A stretch of DNA of 64,000 bases from contig DISB01000015.1 in assembly GCA_002421685.1 (NCBI GenBank), positions 1 to 64,000 on the forward strand, given 5' to 3'. The stretch's first letter is position 1; each line of letters opens with the position of its first letter. A program made the translations under genes and the position numbers. The notes under the pieces were generated by a model that had not been told where the DNA came from, did no database searches, and worked only from the letters and a program-made list of their open reading frames with translations. Positions 42,418-50,907 of this stretch are shown one piece after another. Source of the DNA: Bacteroidetes bacterium UBA6221. Its GTDB lineage: Bacteria > Bacteroidota > Bacteroidia > Chitinophagales > Chitinophagaceae.

Positions 42418-42621
42418 TTAGCGGTCATTCTGTATCAATGTGTGGAAAAGCCATATTACCAGCATCACCAGTAAATTGATGATGAGCAGGCTCAAAGGAA
42501 ACAGAGTGTACACACCCGGGAAATTAGCCTTATCGGTGTACCTATCAACAATTAGCCCGGCGATAGCAAGTATGGACAGCACGATGGCTACTTTCCCAAG
42601 ATTACCTAATACTTTGACCAT
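42418..42621 (-). CDS. small two-helix membrane protein
   Basis: Starting at the ATG at 42621 gives a 67-residue protein, MVKVLGNLGKVAIVLSILAIAGLIVD..., with two membrane segments (about residues 9-25 and 40-60). A longer start at 42669 would add 16 polar residues. No family is recognised. It is divergent from gldD, with start codons 65 bp apart. Confidence 0.6.
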   Translation of the reverse strand: MVKVLGNLGKVAIVLSILAIAGLIVDRYTDKANFPGVYTLFPLSLLIINLLVMLVIWLFHTLIQNDR

Positions 42622-42673
42622 GTCGCGGCTAAGGTAGTGAAAAAACGAATGTATGTTTATCGAAAACAACGCT

Positions 42674-42681
42674 TAGTTTTG
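42674..42681 (+). promoter_or_regulatory. -7 element close to the gldD start
   Basis: TAGTTTTG is an exact consensus match ending five bases before the gldD ATG, so the mRNA may have almost no leader. Confidence 0.5.
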
Positions 42682-42686
42682 GAGCT

Positions 42687-43283
42687 ATGAACCGCCTGCT
42701 CATATTCATACTGGCCTGCGCTGCTTTTGCATCCTGCAAGCCCGAGGTATATACACCTAAACCGAGGGGATATTTTCATATCGATTTGCCGAAGGAAAGA
42801 GTGTACAGGACTTTCGATAGCGCCGGGTTTCCCTATAGTTTTGAATACCCCATGTACGCCAGGATAGTCACAAATCCGGAATTTTTCGGCGACAGCCCGG
42901 AAAACCCTTACTGGATCAATATTGATTTCCCCGAAATAGGCGGTAAAATATACATCAGTTATAAAAAAATAGCCGGCCGCAATTCCATCGGGCAACTCAA
43001 CGAAGATTTTTACCAGTTGACCTATACCGCCCACGATAAAAAAGCTGATTATATACAGGACATGTATTTCGATGATCGTTCGCGAAACCTGTACACAGGA
43101 CTATTCAATGTAGCAGGCGACGCCGCATCTGCGTACCAGTTTTATGCTACAGACTCCGTTAAACATTACATAAGGGGCTCGCTGTATTTTGAAACGCAGC
43201 CAAATGCCGATTCGTTGCAGCCGCTGAATGACTTCCTGAAGCAGGACATAGTGCACCTGCTGGAAACGCTGGAATGGAAGTAA
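42687..43283 (+). CDS. gldD: gliding motility lipoprotein GldD
   Basis: The 198-residue protein has a lipobox (FASC, Cys17) followed by the strongly conserved GldD block YTPKPRGYFHIDLPKE, then FPYSFEYP and WINIDFP. GldD is a lipoprotein needed for gliding motility in Bacteroidota and may act with the type IX secretion/gliding machinery. Other gld genes are not in this window. It stands alone between hairpins. Confidence 0.93.
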   Translation: MNRLLIFILACAAFASCKPEVYTPKPRGYFHIDLPKERVYRTFDSAGFPYSFEYPMYARIVTNPEFFGDSPENPYWINIDFPEIGGKIYISYKKIAGRNSIGQLNEDFYQLTYTAHDKKADYIQDMYFDDRSRNLYTGLFNVAGDAASAYQFYATDSVKHYIRGSLYFETQPNADSLQPLNDFLKQDIVHLLETLEWK

Positions 43284-43312
43284 CGGCTCTTCCGCATTAT
43301 TATTCATAACCC

Positions 43313-43335
43313 GGAAACTGGAATAACCAGTTTCC
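43313..43335. terminator. hairpin downstream of gldD
   Basis: ggaaactgg-aataa-ccagtttcc is a perfect 9-bp inverted repeat 30 bp after gldD. It is followed by aaaaag rather than a T run, so termination is uncertain. Confidence 0.5.
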
Positions 43336-43452
43336 AAAAAGACAGAAAGTAATATCTGCTGGCAGGCATGTGCCTGAAAATGGCATTATAATTGTTTGCA
43401 ATTAATCATTTATTTGCACACACTCATCTGTTTCAATATAAACTCAGATTCT

Positions 43453-44733
43453 ATGGCTACCAACAGTAATAATGCCAAAAAACTTATAGACTTATATACC
43501 GATAACCGGACATTTGCCGAAGTACTGGCCGGTATACGCCAGAAATCACCGGCTGACTTGCCCGAGGCTTACGACATAGGGGGCAATAACAATTACGGCG
43601 AGGAAGAAAAACAGGCCCGGCTACACCACCTGGAGAAAATATGTGGCAGGGAGCCTGAATATCTTACAGGTAAAAAACAGGTGCACGACCCTCGCTACTA
43701 TAAGGGAAATGTTGAAAATTTCATAGGCCTTACCCAAGTACCCACCGGCATCGCCGGACCGCTGTACATCAACGGCACGGTGGCGCAAGGTGATTATTAT
43801 ATCCCCATGGCCACGACTGAAGGCGCCTTGGTTGCCAGCTATAACAGGGGCGCGAGGGCAACCAGGCTTTGTGGCGGAGTCACCTCCGTATGCACTACCG
43901 AAGGGGTTCAAAGGACGCCCCTCTGGAAATTTGATTCACTGGTTGAAGTAGGACAATTTATTTTCTGGCTGCTCAACCAGATGGATGTTTTAAAAGGCAT
44001 TGTTTCAGAACATAGTCGCTATGCCCGTCTTGAAGAGTTGAAGTTGAACATGGAGGGCAACCATGTGCTTTCCGTATTTGAATTTACCTGCGGCGAAGCC
44101 GCTGGGCAGAATATGATTACCATATGCACAGACGCCATATGCAAATATGTGGTCGAACATTCACCCGTGAAACCACTGAAATGGTATGTGGAAAGCAACT
44201 ACAGCGGCGATAAAAAAGCCACAGCCGTCTCCTTTTCTACTGTACGGGGTAAAAAAGTGACCTCCGAGGCTGTGGTGTACCGTAACGTAGTGAGAGACGT
44301 TTTGAAAAGCACGCCCGAAGATATAGCTGCTTACTGGCAGTCGTCGGTGGTGGCGGCATCACAGAGCGGGAGCATCGGTTTGCAGGGACATGTGGCCAAC
44401 GGTCTTACCGCCCTTTTTATGGCCTGTGGTCAGGACGTAGCCTCTGTGTCCGAAGCATATGTAGGCATAACCAGGATGGAAGTGAATGATAACGGTGACC
44501 TCTATGTTACAGTCACGTTACCCTCCCTGGTAGTAGGAACGGTGGGTGGTGGCACTGCTTTGCCCACGCAAAGGGAATGCCTGGACATACTGCAATGTGC
44601 CGGGAAGGGAAGCGCCCGGAAATTTGCGGAGATATGCGGGGCGGTAGCCCTCACCGGCGAATTGTCGATTGCCGCTGCATTAGCATCCGGGCAGTTCAGC
44701 AGTGCGCACAAACTTTACAGGCGAAAGCAGTAA
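43453..44733 (+). CDS. HMG-CoA reductase, class I-like
   Basis: The enzyme reduces HMG-CoA to mevalonate. The ATG at 43453 (MATNSNNAKK) gives 426 soluble residues without a membrane anchor. Catalytic blocks are intact: MATTEGALVAS (Glu), NYSGDKKATAVSF (Lys), ACGQDVASVSEAY (Asp) and the C-terminal GQFSSAHKLYRR (His). GTVGGGTALPTQ is a class I feature. It heads a seven-gene operon; the rest of the mevalonate pathway is not in the window. The role here may be a special isoprenoid or lipid rather than bulk isoprenoid supply. Confidence 0.92.
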   Translation: MATNSNNAKKLIDLYTDNRTFAEVLAGIRQKSPADLPEAYDIGGNNNYGEEEKQARLHHLEKICGREPEYLTGKKQVHDPRYYKGNVENFIGLTQVPTGIAGPLYINGTVAQGDYYIPMATTEGALVASYNRGARATRLCGGVTSVCTTEGVQRTPLWKFDSLVEVGQFIFWLLNQMDVLKGIVSEHSRYARLEELKLNMEGNHVLSVFEFTCGEAAGQNMITICTDAICKYVVEHSPVKPLKWYVESNYSGDKKATAVSFSTVRGKKVTSEAVVYRNVVRDVLKSTPEDIAAYWQSSVVAASQSGSIGLQGHVANGLTALFMACGQDVASVSEAYVGITRMEVNDNGDLYVTVTLPSLVVGTVGGGTALPTQRECLDILQCAGKGSARKFAEICGAVALTGELSIAAALASGQFSSAHKLYRRKQ

Positions 44734-44754
44734 ATTCAACCATAAAATAAAACT

Positions 44755-45684
44755 GTGCAAACATTACTTACCAGGCTGTATCAGTACCAGAAAGAACGTT
44801 TCCCCCTACTGGTGCATCTGCCCCTTATCTCGGCTTTCAGTTTTTCGGCCATAGGTTATTCCAGGGCTTTGAGGAATGTAAGCGGTTTTATTCCCGTCAC
44901 CGATTTCATAGTTTGCGTGTTTACTAACATTACCTTGTTTTTTATGCTGAGGGTGGCGGATGAGCACAAAGACAAGGAAGAAGACGCCAGGTACCGCTCT
45001 TACCTGCCGGTACCAAGAGGGCTTGTAAGCCTCAAAGAAATTCGCTATACAACTTACCTGCTGTTTATCGTAGCCACAACCATTAACCTGCTTTTTTATC
45101 CTGCCTTATTGCCATTGTACTTAGCAATATTGTTGTACCTGCTATTGATGAGGTATGAATTCTTCGTACGCGCATGGTTGAAGCAACACCAGGTTGCATA
45201 TATACTCAGCCATATGTTCATTATACCCATCGTGGATATTTATGCCAGCAGCTTTGACTGGAAACTGAACGGCGCCGATGCATCTGTTGGCTTGCTGTAT
45301 TTCTTTGCTGTTTCATATCTTAACGGGCTTATAATGGAGCTAGGCAGAAAGATGAGGGTGGAAGAAACCGAAGAATATGGCGTGGTGAGTTATACAAAAT
45401 TGTGGGGCAGCCGGGCTGCTCCGGCAATATGGTTGTGCATCCTGCTGGTGGATACTGCTGTGGCATGGCTGGCCTTGCAACATGCGCATTATGGCTGGGA
45501 GAGCTTTATAATACTTATAGTGGTTGCTATCATAACAGCATTGCCTGCCGTTTTTTTTATAAATCGACCTGCGAGGGCCCGTGCAAAAGGAATAGAAATA
45601 ATGTCATTGTTATGGACATTGGCGATGTACCTGCTTTTAGGTGGCATACCGCTGCTGTTGAGATTGGTAAACGATAACATTTGA
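44755..45684 (+). CDS. UbiA-family prenyltransferase-like membrane protein
   Basis: The 309-residue protein has 7-9 membrane segments. Its first aspartate motif is RVADEHKDKEED (Asp69, Asp73, Asp77 spaced as DxxxDxxxD), followed by RSYLPVPRGLVS. The second motif of UbiA enzymes is altered: MRVEETEEYGVVSY has glutamates where aspartates are expected. UbiA proteins join a prenyl chain to an acceptor. GTG start at 44755, 21 bp after the HMG-CoA reductase. Its stop overlaps the next start (TTGA). The unusual second motif may mean another acceptor or metal use. Confidence 0.82.
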   Translation: MQTLLTRLYQYQKERFPLLVHLPLISAFSFSAIGYSRALRNVSGFIPVTDFIVCVFTNITLFFMLRVADEHKDKEEDARYRSYLPVPRGLVSLKEIRYTTYLLFIVATTINLLFYPALLPLYLAILLYLLLMRYEFFVRAWLKQHQVAYILSHMFIIPIVDIYASSFDWKLNGADASVGLLYFFAVSYLNGLIMELGRKMRVEETEEYGVVSYTKLWGSRAAPAIWLCILLVDTAVAWLALQHAHYGWESFIILIVVAIITALPAVFFINRPARARAKGIEIMSLLWTLAMYLLLGGIPLLLRLVNDNI

Positions 45685-48146
45685 TAATACCAGGCACATA
45701 TGATACATTGCCCGGCGTGCATGAAGCCGGTGGCAAAGGGATGAACCTCCTTCTGTTAAAGCAGCAGGGATATCCCGTCCCTGCCTTTGTGATTTTACCC
45801 GTAAGCTTCTTCGTAGATACAACGACGGCAGATGATGTGGTAAAAAAGACCCAGGGTATAGAGTCTGAATTGTTACGGTATTTCGGAAACAGCACGACCC
45901 TCGCCGTGCGCTCATCAGCGGTAGCTGAGGACAGCAGCCATCATTCTTTTGCCGGGCAGTTCAAAACTGTTCTGAATGTTACCGCAGAAAATCTTGCCGG
46001 CGCAGTCGCCGACGTATGGCAATCGGCCGATAATATTTCAACAGCGTATAAACAACATGCCGGGGTGGAAAAACCCGGTATGGCGGTAATCATCCAGGAA
46101 ATGGCAGATGCCGGAGCGGCAGGTGTGGCGTTTGGCATTAACCCCTTGACCGGTGAAAATGAAATCGTAGTCAATGCGGTGAACGGCCTTGGTGAAGAGC
46201 TGGTAAGCGGCCGGAAAAATTCGGATGAGTATATAATAAAAGGCGGTACTATTTCCGTGCGGCATCAGCGAGAAAGCGCTCCTGTACTCAGCATATTACA
46301 ATTGCAGCAGGTAGCTGAAACTATGGAATCGCTGGCTGCATTATACGGGCATCCCCAGGATATTGAATTCGCATTTGCCGGGGAAAGATTTTTTCTACTG
46401 CAGTCCAGGCCCGTTACTACTATCGGGAAAAGCGGCGAAAGAATAATATGGGATAACAGCAATATCATAGAAAGTTATCCTGGTCTAACGCTGCCACTTA
46501 CTTTCACCTTTATTGAAAAAATGTATGCGGCAGTCTATAAACAGTTATCCCTGGTACTGGGCGTAAGTTCAGCAAAAGTTAATACGCATGAGAGCGTATA
46601 TGACAATATGCTCGGCCTGCTGAACGGGAGAGTATATTATAACCTGAATAGCTGGTATGCTGCACTGTCGCTGCTGCCGGGTTATAAACTCAATGCAGAG
46701 TTTATGGAGCGCATGATGGGCGTAAAAGAGAAAGCCGATGTAGTAGTGCCAACGGATGGGAAAGAAAAAGGTATAAAAGACTACCTGGATATAGTGGGCG
46801 CTGCGAAGAGCATCCTGGGAAACCTGCTTACCGTGCGGAAGCAGAAAACTGATTTCATCCGTGATTTCGATGCTGTGCACAGGCAATATGCAGGTAAAGA
46901 TTATTCGTCATACACACTCTCCGGTATATTTTCCGATTATCGAAGCTTTGAGCAAATGATGGTGTCAAATTGGAAGGCCCCGCTTATCAACGATTTTTTC
47001 GCCATGATATACTTTGGTTTATTGCAGAAGTTGTGCACCCTGTACTTTGCCGGGCATACTGATATACACAACAGGTTGCTGGCATCATCCAGGGATATCA
47101 TCACTACCGAACCCGTGAGAAGGATTCCCCTCCTTTTGGCGGCGCTGCAACAGCAACCAGAATTCAGGAACGTTTTGCAAACCGGCACGCCGGGCGAGGT
47201 ATGGGCTTTGTTGAATAGCGGCAAGTATAAACAGGAACTGGAGCTGGTCTGGGCATACCTTGCTGACTGGGGTGAGCGTTGCGCAGGCGAACTAAAACTG
47301 GAAACGGTTACCTACAACCAGCAACCCGAATTGCTGATGGCTGTATTACAAGCCTATACAGGTCGGCCTACAGGCGACACCACCGTTTCAACTGGTGACG
47401 CACGTGGCGAGGCTGAGAAAACTGCCCATGAAGTATTACAGGGAAAATTCTTAAAGCGTAAGATATTCAGGCATGTACTGGCTAATGCAAGATACCTCGT
47501 CTCAAACAGGGAAAATCTGCGATACTACAGGACAAAAGGTTTTGGCGTTGTCAGGCATATGATGTGCGCTATGGGTAAAAAAATGCAGGATAGCGGATTA
47601 ATAGCAGATACAAGGGACGTCTTTTTCCTGCGGCTGGATGAAGTGGAACAGATTGCCGGTAGCCAATACAATGGGGATATAAAGGCTGTTGTTGCAAAGC
47701 GAAAAGAGGATTACACATTATTCGGGGAATTGCCTTTGCCGGAACGGTTAGAGACTCTCGGGAAACAGAAGAAAGTACTGCTGCCTGCTATGACGACCAC
47801 TGATAAAGGACCTGTAAGCGAATTAAGAGGAATAGCCTGTAGCCCCGGTATAGTGCGGGGTAAAGTGTGTAAGATAAATACTATTGGGGATGCATTCCCC
47901 AACAATGAAATACTGGTAACCTATGCTACAGATCCCGGTTACGTAGTGATGTTCCCCTCATCAAAAGGCATACTTACTGAACGTGGAAGTTTGTTGAGCC
48001 ATGCAGCTATAGTTTCACGGGAGATGAACATTCCCTGCATCGTAGGTATTACAGGCTTGATGGAACAATTAAACCACGGCGATGAAATAATTATGGACGG
48101 CAGTACAGGTATTGTTAAAATATTAAACAGGGCTACCGGCATATGA
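45681..48146 (+). CDS. PEP-synthase/rifampicin-phosphotransferase-like dikinase
   Basis: The 821-residue enzyme has an N-terminal ATP-binding domain (AGGKGMNLLLLKQQG, LAVRSSAVAEDSSHHSFAGQF, AGVAFGINPLTGENEIVVNA) and a C-terminal swivelling domain with the phosphohistidine GSLLSHAAIVSRE. The PEP-binding TIM barrel of PEP synthase is missing. In its place is a middle domain of about 400 residues, the plan of rifampicin phosphotransferase. It may thus phosphorylate a small or lipid alcohol using ATP (giving AMP and Pi). TTG start overlapping the UbiA stop; it overlaps the next gene by 4 bp. Confidence 0.85.
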   Translation: MIIPGTYDTLPGVHEAGGKGMNLLLLKQQGYPVPAFVILPVSFFVDTTTADDVVKKTQGIESELLRYFGNSTTLAVRSSAVAEDSSHHSFAGQFKTVLNVTAENLAGAVADVWQSADNISTAYKQHAGVEKPGMAVIIQEMADAGAAGVAFGINPLTGENEIVVNAVNGLGEELVSGRKNSDEYIIKGGTISVRHQRESAPVLSILQLQQVAETMESLAALYGHPQDIEFAFAGERFFLLQSRPVTTIGKSGERIIWDNSNIIESYPGLTLPLTFTFIEKMYAAVYKQLSLVLGVSSAKVNTHESVYDNMLGLLNGRVYYNLNSWYAALSLLPGYKLNAEFMERMMGVKEKADVVVPTDGKEKGIKDYLDIVGAAKSILGNLLTVRKQKTDFIRDFDAVHRQYAGKDYSSYTLSGIFSDYRSFEQMMVSNWKAPLINDFFAMIYFGLLQKLCTLYFAGHTDIHNRLLASSRDIITTEPVRRIPLLLAALQQQPEFRNVLQTGTPGEVWALLNSGKYKQELELVWAYLADWGERCAGELKLETVTYNQQPELLMAVLQAYTGRPTGDTTVSTGDARGEAEKTAHEVLQGKFLKRKIFRHVLANARYLVSNRENLRYYRTKGFGVVRHMMCAMGKKMQDSGLIADTRDVFFLRLDEVEQIAGSQYNGDIKAVVAKRKEDYTLFGELPLPERLETLGKQKKVLLPAMTTTDKGPVSELRGIACSPGIVRGKVCKINTIGDAFPNNEILVTYATDPGYVVMFPSSKGILTERGSLLSHAAIVSREMNIPCIVGITGLMEQLNHGDEIIMDGSTGIVKILNRATGI

Positions 48147-49231
48147 GTGGTCTTGAAAAAACGGTGGACTTCAGCATCATCCGTTATGCCAACTGCTGGG
48201 AGGATGCTGATATTCTGTTGACTGGCCTTGCTATCCGGGCGGGCGTGCAGGTGTTATGTGTTGCTTCCGCGGGAGATATTGCATTGTCCTTGTTGACTAC
48301 GAACCCCGCCGGGGTACACGGCATCGATATGAGCGAAGTTCAATTATACCTCACAGAACTGAAACAGGTCGCTTTCGACAGGTTGGCCTACCCGGAACTT
48401 TTACAACTATTAGGCGTAACAGGAACTGACACGGAACTAAGGTTGCAACTTTACCGTAAGTTGTCGCCTTTTCTTACCCCCGGCACCAGAAACTACTGGA
48501 ATGAAAATAGGCACATAGTAGAAGCCGGCATCATATACAATGGCAAATTTGAGCGCTACTTCTACAAGTTCAGGAGATATATGCTGCCGCTTGTTCACTC
48601 GCGGCAGACAATAAAACAATTGATAGCACCCAAGGCACCGGGGGAACAGGCAGTATTTTACAACCATACCTGGAACACATTCCGTTTCAGGTTGCTTATG
48701 CGTGTTTTCTTCGGCAAATATGTGCTGGGGAGGTTGGGCAGAGATCCTAAATTCCTGGAACATATTCACATCCCCGTAGGGAAATACATACAACAAAAGG
48801 CGGAGCGGCACCTTCAGTCAGACAGGTGCCAGGAGAATTATTTCCTGCACATGATATTTACGGGCAGTTTTGGCAACCACCTACCCCACTATCTAAGACC
48901 TGAGAATTACGAAACGATAAGAAACAACATACATAAGTTAAGCCTGGAAAACATATCGGCAGAACAGGCCATCAGTAAGCGAACTTATGGGGCATACTGT
49001 TTGTCCAATATCTTTGAATATATTTCAGCGGAAGAGTTTATGGGTTTAGCTGCTGAATGGGCGGGGCGTATCCCGACAGGGGCACGGTTAGCATACTGGA
49101 ACCTGATGGCCGCACGTTCTTTTTCAGAGTCATGCCCCGGGCAATATACAGCAGATGCGATAAGCAAGGATTTGACTAATATTGATAAAGGTTTTTTTTA
49201 CAGCAGGTTTATCATTGAGCAAAAACTATGA
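48143..49231 (+). CDS. DUF3419 (BtaA-like) aminocarboxypropyl transferase-like protein
   Basis: The 362-residue protein matches DUF3419, the family of BtaA, which moves the 3-amino-3-carboxypropyl group of S-adenosylmethionine to diacylglycerol in betaine-lipid synthesis. The SAM-type block is VLCVASAGDIALSLL followed by HGIDMSEVQLYLTELKQ, and the C-terminal half has YCLSNIFEYISAEEF. No BtaB (N-methyltransferase) is present, so a classical betaine lipid is not expected. ATGA overlaps on both sides place it inside the operon. Confidence 0.85.
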   Translation: MSGLEKTVDFSIIRYANCWEDADILLTGLAIRAGVQVLCVASAGDIALSLLTTNPAGVHGIDMSEVQLYLTELKQVAFDRLAYPELLQLLGVTGTDTELRLQLYRKLSPFLTPGTRNYWNENRHIVEAGIIYNGKFERYFYKFRRYMLPLVHSRQTIKQLIAPKAPGEQAVFYNHTWNTFRFRLLMRVFFGKYVLGRLGRDPKFLEHIHIPVGKYIQQKAERHLQSDRCQENYFLHMIFTGSFGNHLPHYLRPENYETIRNNIHKLSLENISAEQAISKRTYGAYCLSNIFEYISAEEFMGLAAEWAGRIPTGARLAYWNLMAARSFSESCPGQYTADAISKDLTNIDKGFFYSRFIIEQKL

Positions 49232-49923
49232 AGCCCGAATACCTGGTATTGTTTAAGCTATCCGCCGCATTCCTGGCTTTGTTCGCCATTGCGGAGTTCA
49301 TGCTGCATGTATTCAGACTAAAAGCGGAGTATACACGTAAGATAGTCCATATCGGAACAGGTATTCTTACGTTACTGTTCCCATTGTACCTGGATTTCGT
49401 ATGGCAGGTGGTTGTGATTTGCGGGGCCTTTTTCGTGTTGCTGGTGCTGAGCCGCAGGTTTCGCTTGCTGCAGTCCATCAATGGGATTGAAAGAAAGTCT
49501 GAGGGCAGCCTGCTTTACCCTGTAATCGTTATATTAGTGTTCTTCTTTTATAAATACCAGGAAGGAAGAACAACAATATTCAATAACCACCTCTATTTTT
49601 ATTTGCCTATGTTATTACTGGCTATATGCGACCCTGTAGCTGCGCTCACCGGTTCCGGTATGCAAAACAAAAAGAATTTGCCTGCAGGCAAAACCTGGTA
49701 CGGCACAGCAGCATTCTTTGTCACGGCGGCAATCGTTTCTTCCGCGCTGCTGGTGGTTTATAATATATCTTCCGTTAGTGCTACATTCGTATTCACTGCC
49801 GCATCTACTATAGCTGTAGCTACCGCTTTGGCGGAAAAATGGAGCAAGGGAGGATGGGATAATTTTACCATTCCGTTAGTAGCCATGTTATGTCTCATAT
49901 TTCTCGAGAATCTTGTCTTGTGA
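49228..49923 (+). CDS. CTP-dependent phytol/dolichol kinase-like membrane protein
   Basis: The 231-residue protein has about seven membrane segments and blocks of the dolichol kinase/phytol kinase/phosphatidate cytidylyltransferase family: YTRKIVHIGTGILTL, RKSEGSLLYP, CDPVAALTGSG, GKTWYGTAAFF and EKWSKGGWDNFTIPL. Family members phosphorylate polyprenols with CTP or activate phosphatidate. Together with the UbiA-like gene this suggests handling of a prenyl alcohol or phosphate. It overlaps DUF3419 by 4 bp. Confidence 0.83.
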   Translation: MKPEYLVLFKLSAAFLALFAIAEFMLHVFRLKAEYTRKIVHIGTGILTLLFPLYLDFVWQVVVICGAFFVLLVLSRRFRLLQSINGIERKSEGSLLYPVIVILVFFFYKYQEGRTTIFNNHLYFYLPMLLLAICDPVAALTGSGMQNKKNLPAGKTWYGTAAFFVTAAIVSSALLVVYNISSVSATFVFTAASTIAVATALAEKWSKGGWDNFTIPLVAMLCLIFLENLVL

Positions 49924-50906
49924 ACCCGCATATTCACATAACAACCTGTAAACCCGGCGGGGAAGCTTTCAACCATTTTGTTGAAATACGCAAACGTGTG
50001 TACGAGATGCAGCCTGTACCGGAGGAGACAATCAACTATAAGTACCTGGCCGAATGCGTAATTGCCTATATAGAAGACATACCATCAGGAAGATTGTGCA
50101 TCTATAAAAATGAAGCGTTACGACATAATGATAAGCCTGTCTTGTTTTTTGGCAATTTTGAAACTATTAACGACCATGAAGTATGCGCTGCATTGATGGA
50201 TTTTGTTTCAGAATATGCGCGCGCAGCAGGTATAGATGTTATAATTGGCCCGGTCAACGGCAGCACCTGGGAAGATTACCGGCTTCCGCTTTCCGGAGAA
50301 CATTCCATGTTTTATGGCGACCTGGTGCAGCCTCTCTATTATAAAGATCTGTTACAAACTGCCGGCCTCGAAATTGCCCATAGGTATTTTACCATGATTT
50401 CTGATACCAATGGCCTTATGTTTCCTTCGGGAGATATACAAGCGCAGCTAAAGGACGGTGGCGTAATCATCCGGACTGTTGATATAAACAACTATGTTAC
50501 GGAAATAAGAAAGTTATACCCCTTATGTATCGCAGCATTCAGGGATAATGCCCTGTACTCTGATATCACCGAAGATGATTTTCTTGAAAAATACCTGCCT
50601 TTATACGGCAGGATACACAAGGACTTTTTCCTGGTAGCTGAACAGGACAGTCAAATCATAGCTTTTTTATTCGCCTATCCACATGCAAAACAGCTCATAA
50701 TAAAAACAATGGCCAGGCACCCTGCACACAAAGCGAGGGGACTTGTAGATACTATGGTACGTACCTTGTACAAAAATGCATCGCTTACGGGATTTAACCA
50801 GGTCATTCACGCTTTCATGCACGAAGACAATAGATCATACCTGAGGTCTCATTTTTATGGTGCCAGTCCCCTGCGGGAATATGGGCTGTTCATTAAATAC
50901 GCCTGA
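49920..50906 (+). CDS. GNAT-like acyltransferase
   Basis: I place the start at GTG 49920, which overlaps the previous stop as GTGA and gives 328 residues (VNPHIHITTCKPGGEAF). An in-frame ATG at 49890 would overlap the kinase gene by 34 bp. The pattern (FVEIRKRVYEMQP, VIIGPVNGSTWEDYRLP, a C-terminal LFAYPHAKQLIIKTMARHPAHKARGLVDTMV with the acyl-CoA loop) resembles GNAT N-acyltransferases of the GPVNFSTWHSYRL type. The substrate is unknown; it may acylate the amine left by the DUF3419 step. The next gene starts 1 bp later. Confidence 0.75.
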   Translation: MNPHIHITTCKPGGEAFNHFVEIRKRVYEMQPVPEETINYKYLAECVIAYIEDIPSGRLCIYKNEALRHNDKPVLFFGNFETINDHEVCAALMDFVSEYARAAGIDVIIGPVNGSTWEDYRLPLSGEHSMFYGDLVQPLYYKDLLQTAGLEIAHRYFTMISDTNGLMFPSGDIQAQLKDGGVIIRTVDINNYVTEIRKLYPLCIAAFRDNALYSDITEDDFLEKYLPLYGRIHKDFFLVAEQDSQIIAFLFAYPHAKQLIIKTMARHPAHKARGLVDTMVRTLYKNASLTGFNQVIHAFMHEDNRSYLRSHFYGASPLREYGLFIKYA

Positions 50907-50907
50907 T

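Noticed and set aside
48143..49231. Betaine-lipid (DGTS) synthesis
   Set aside because: Only the BtaA-like half is present and no BtaB methyltransferase is encoded nearby.
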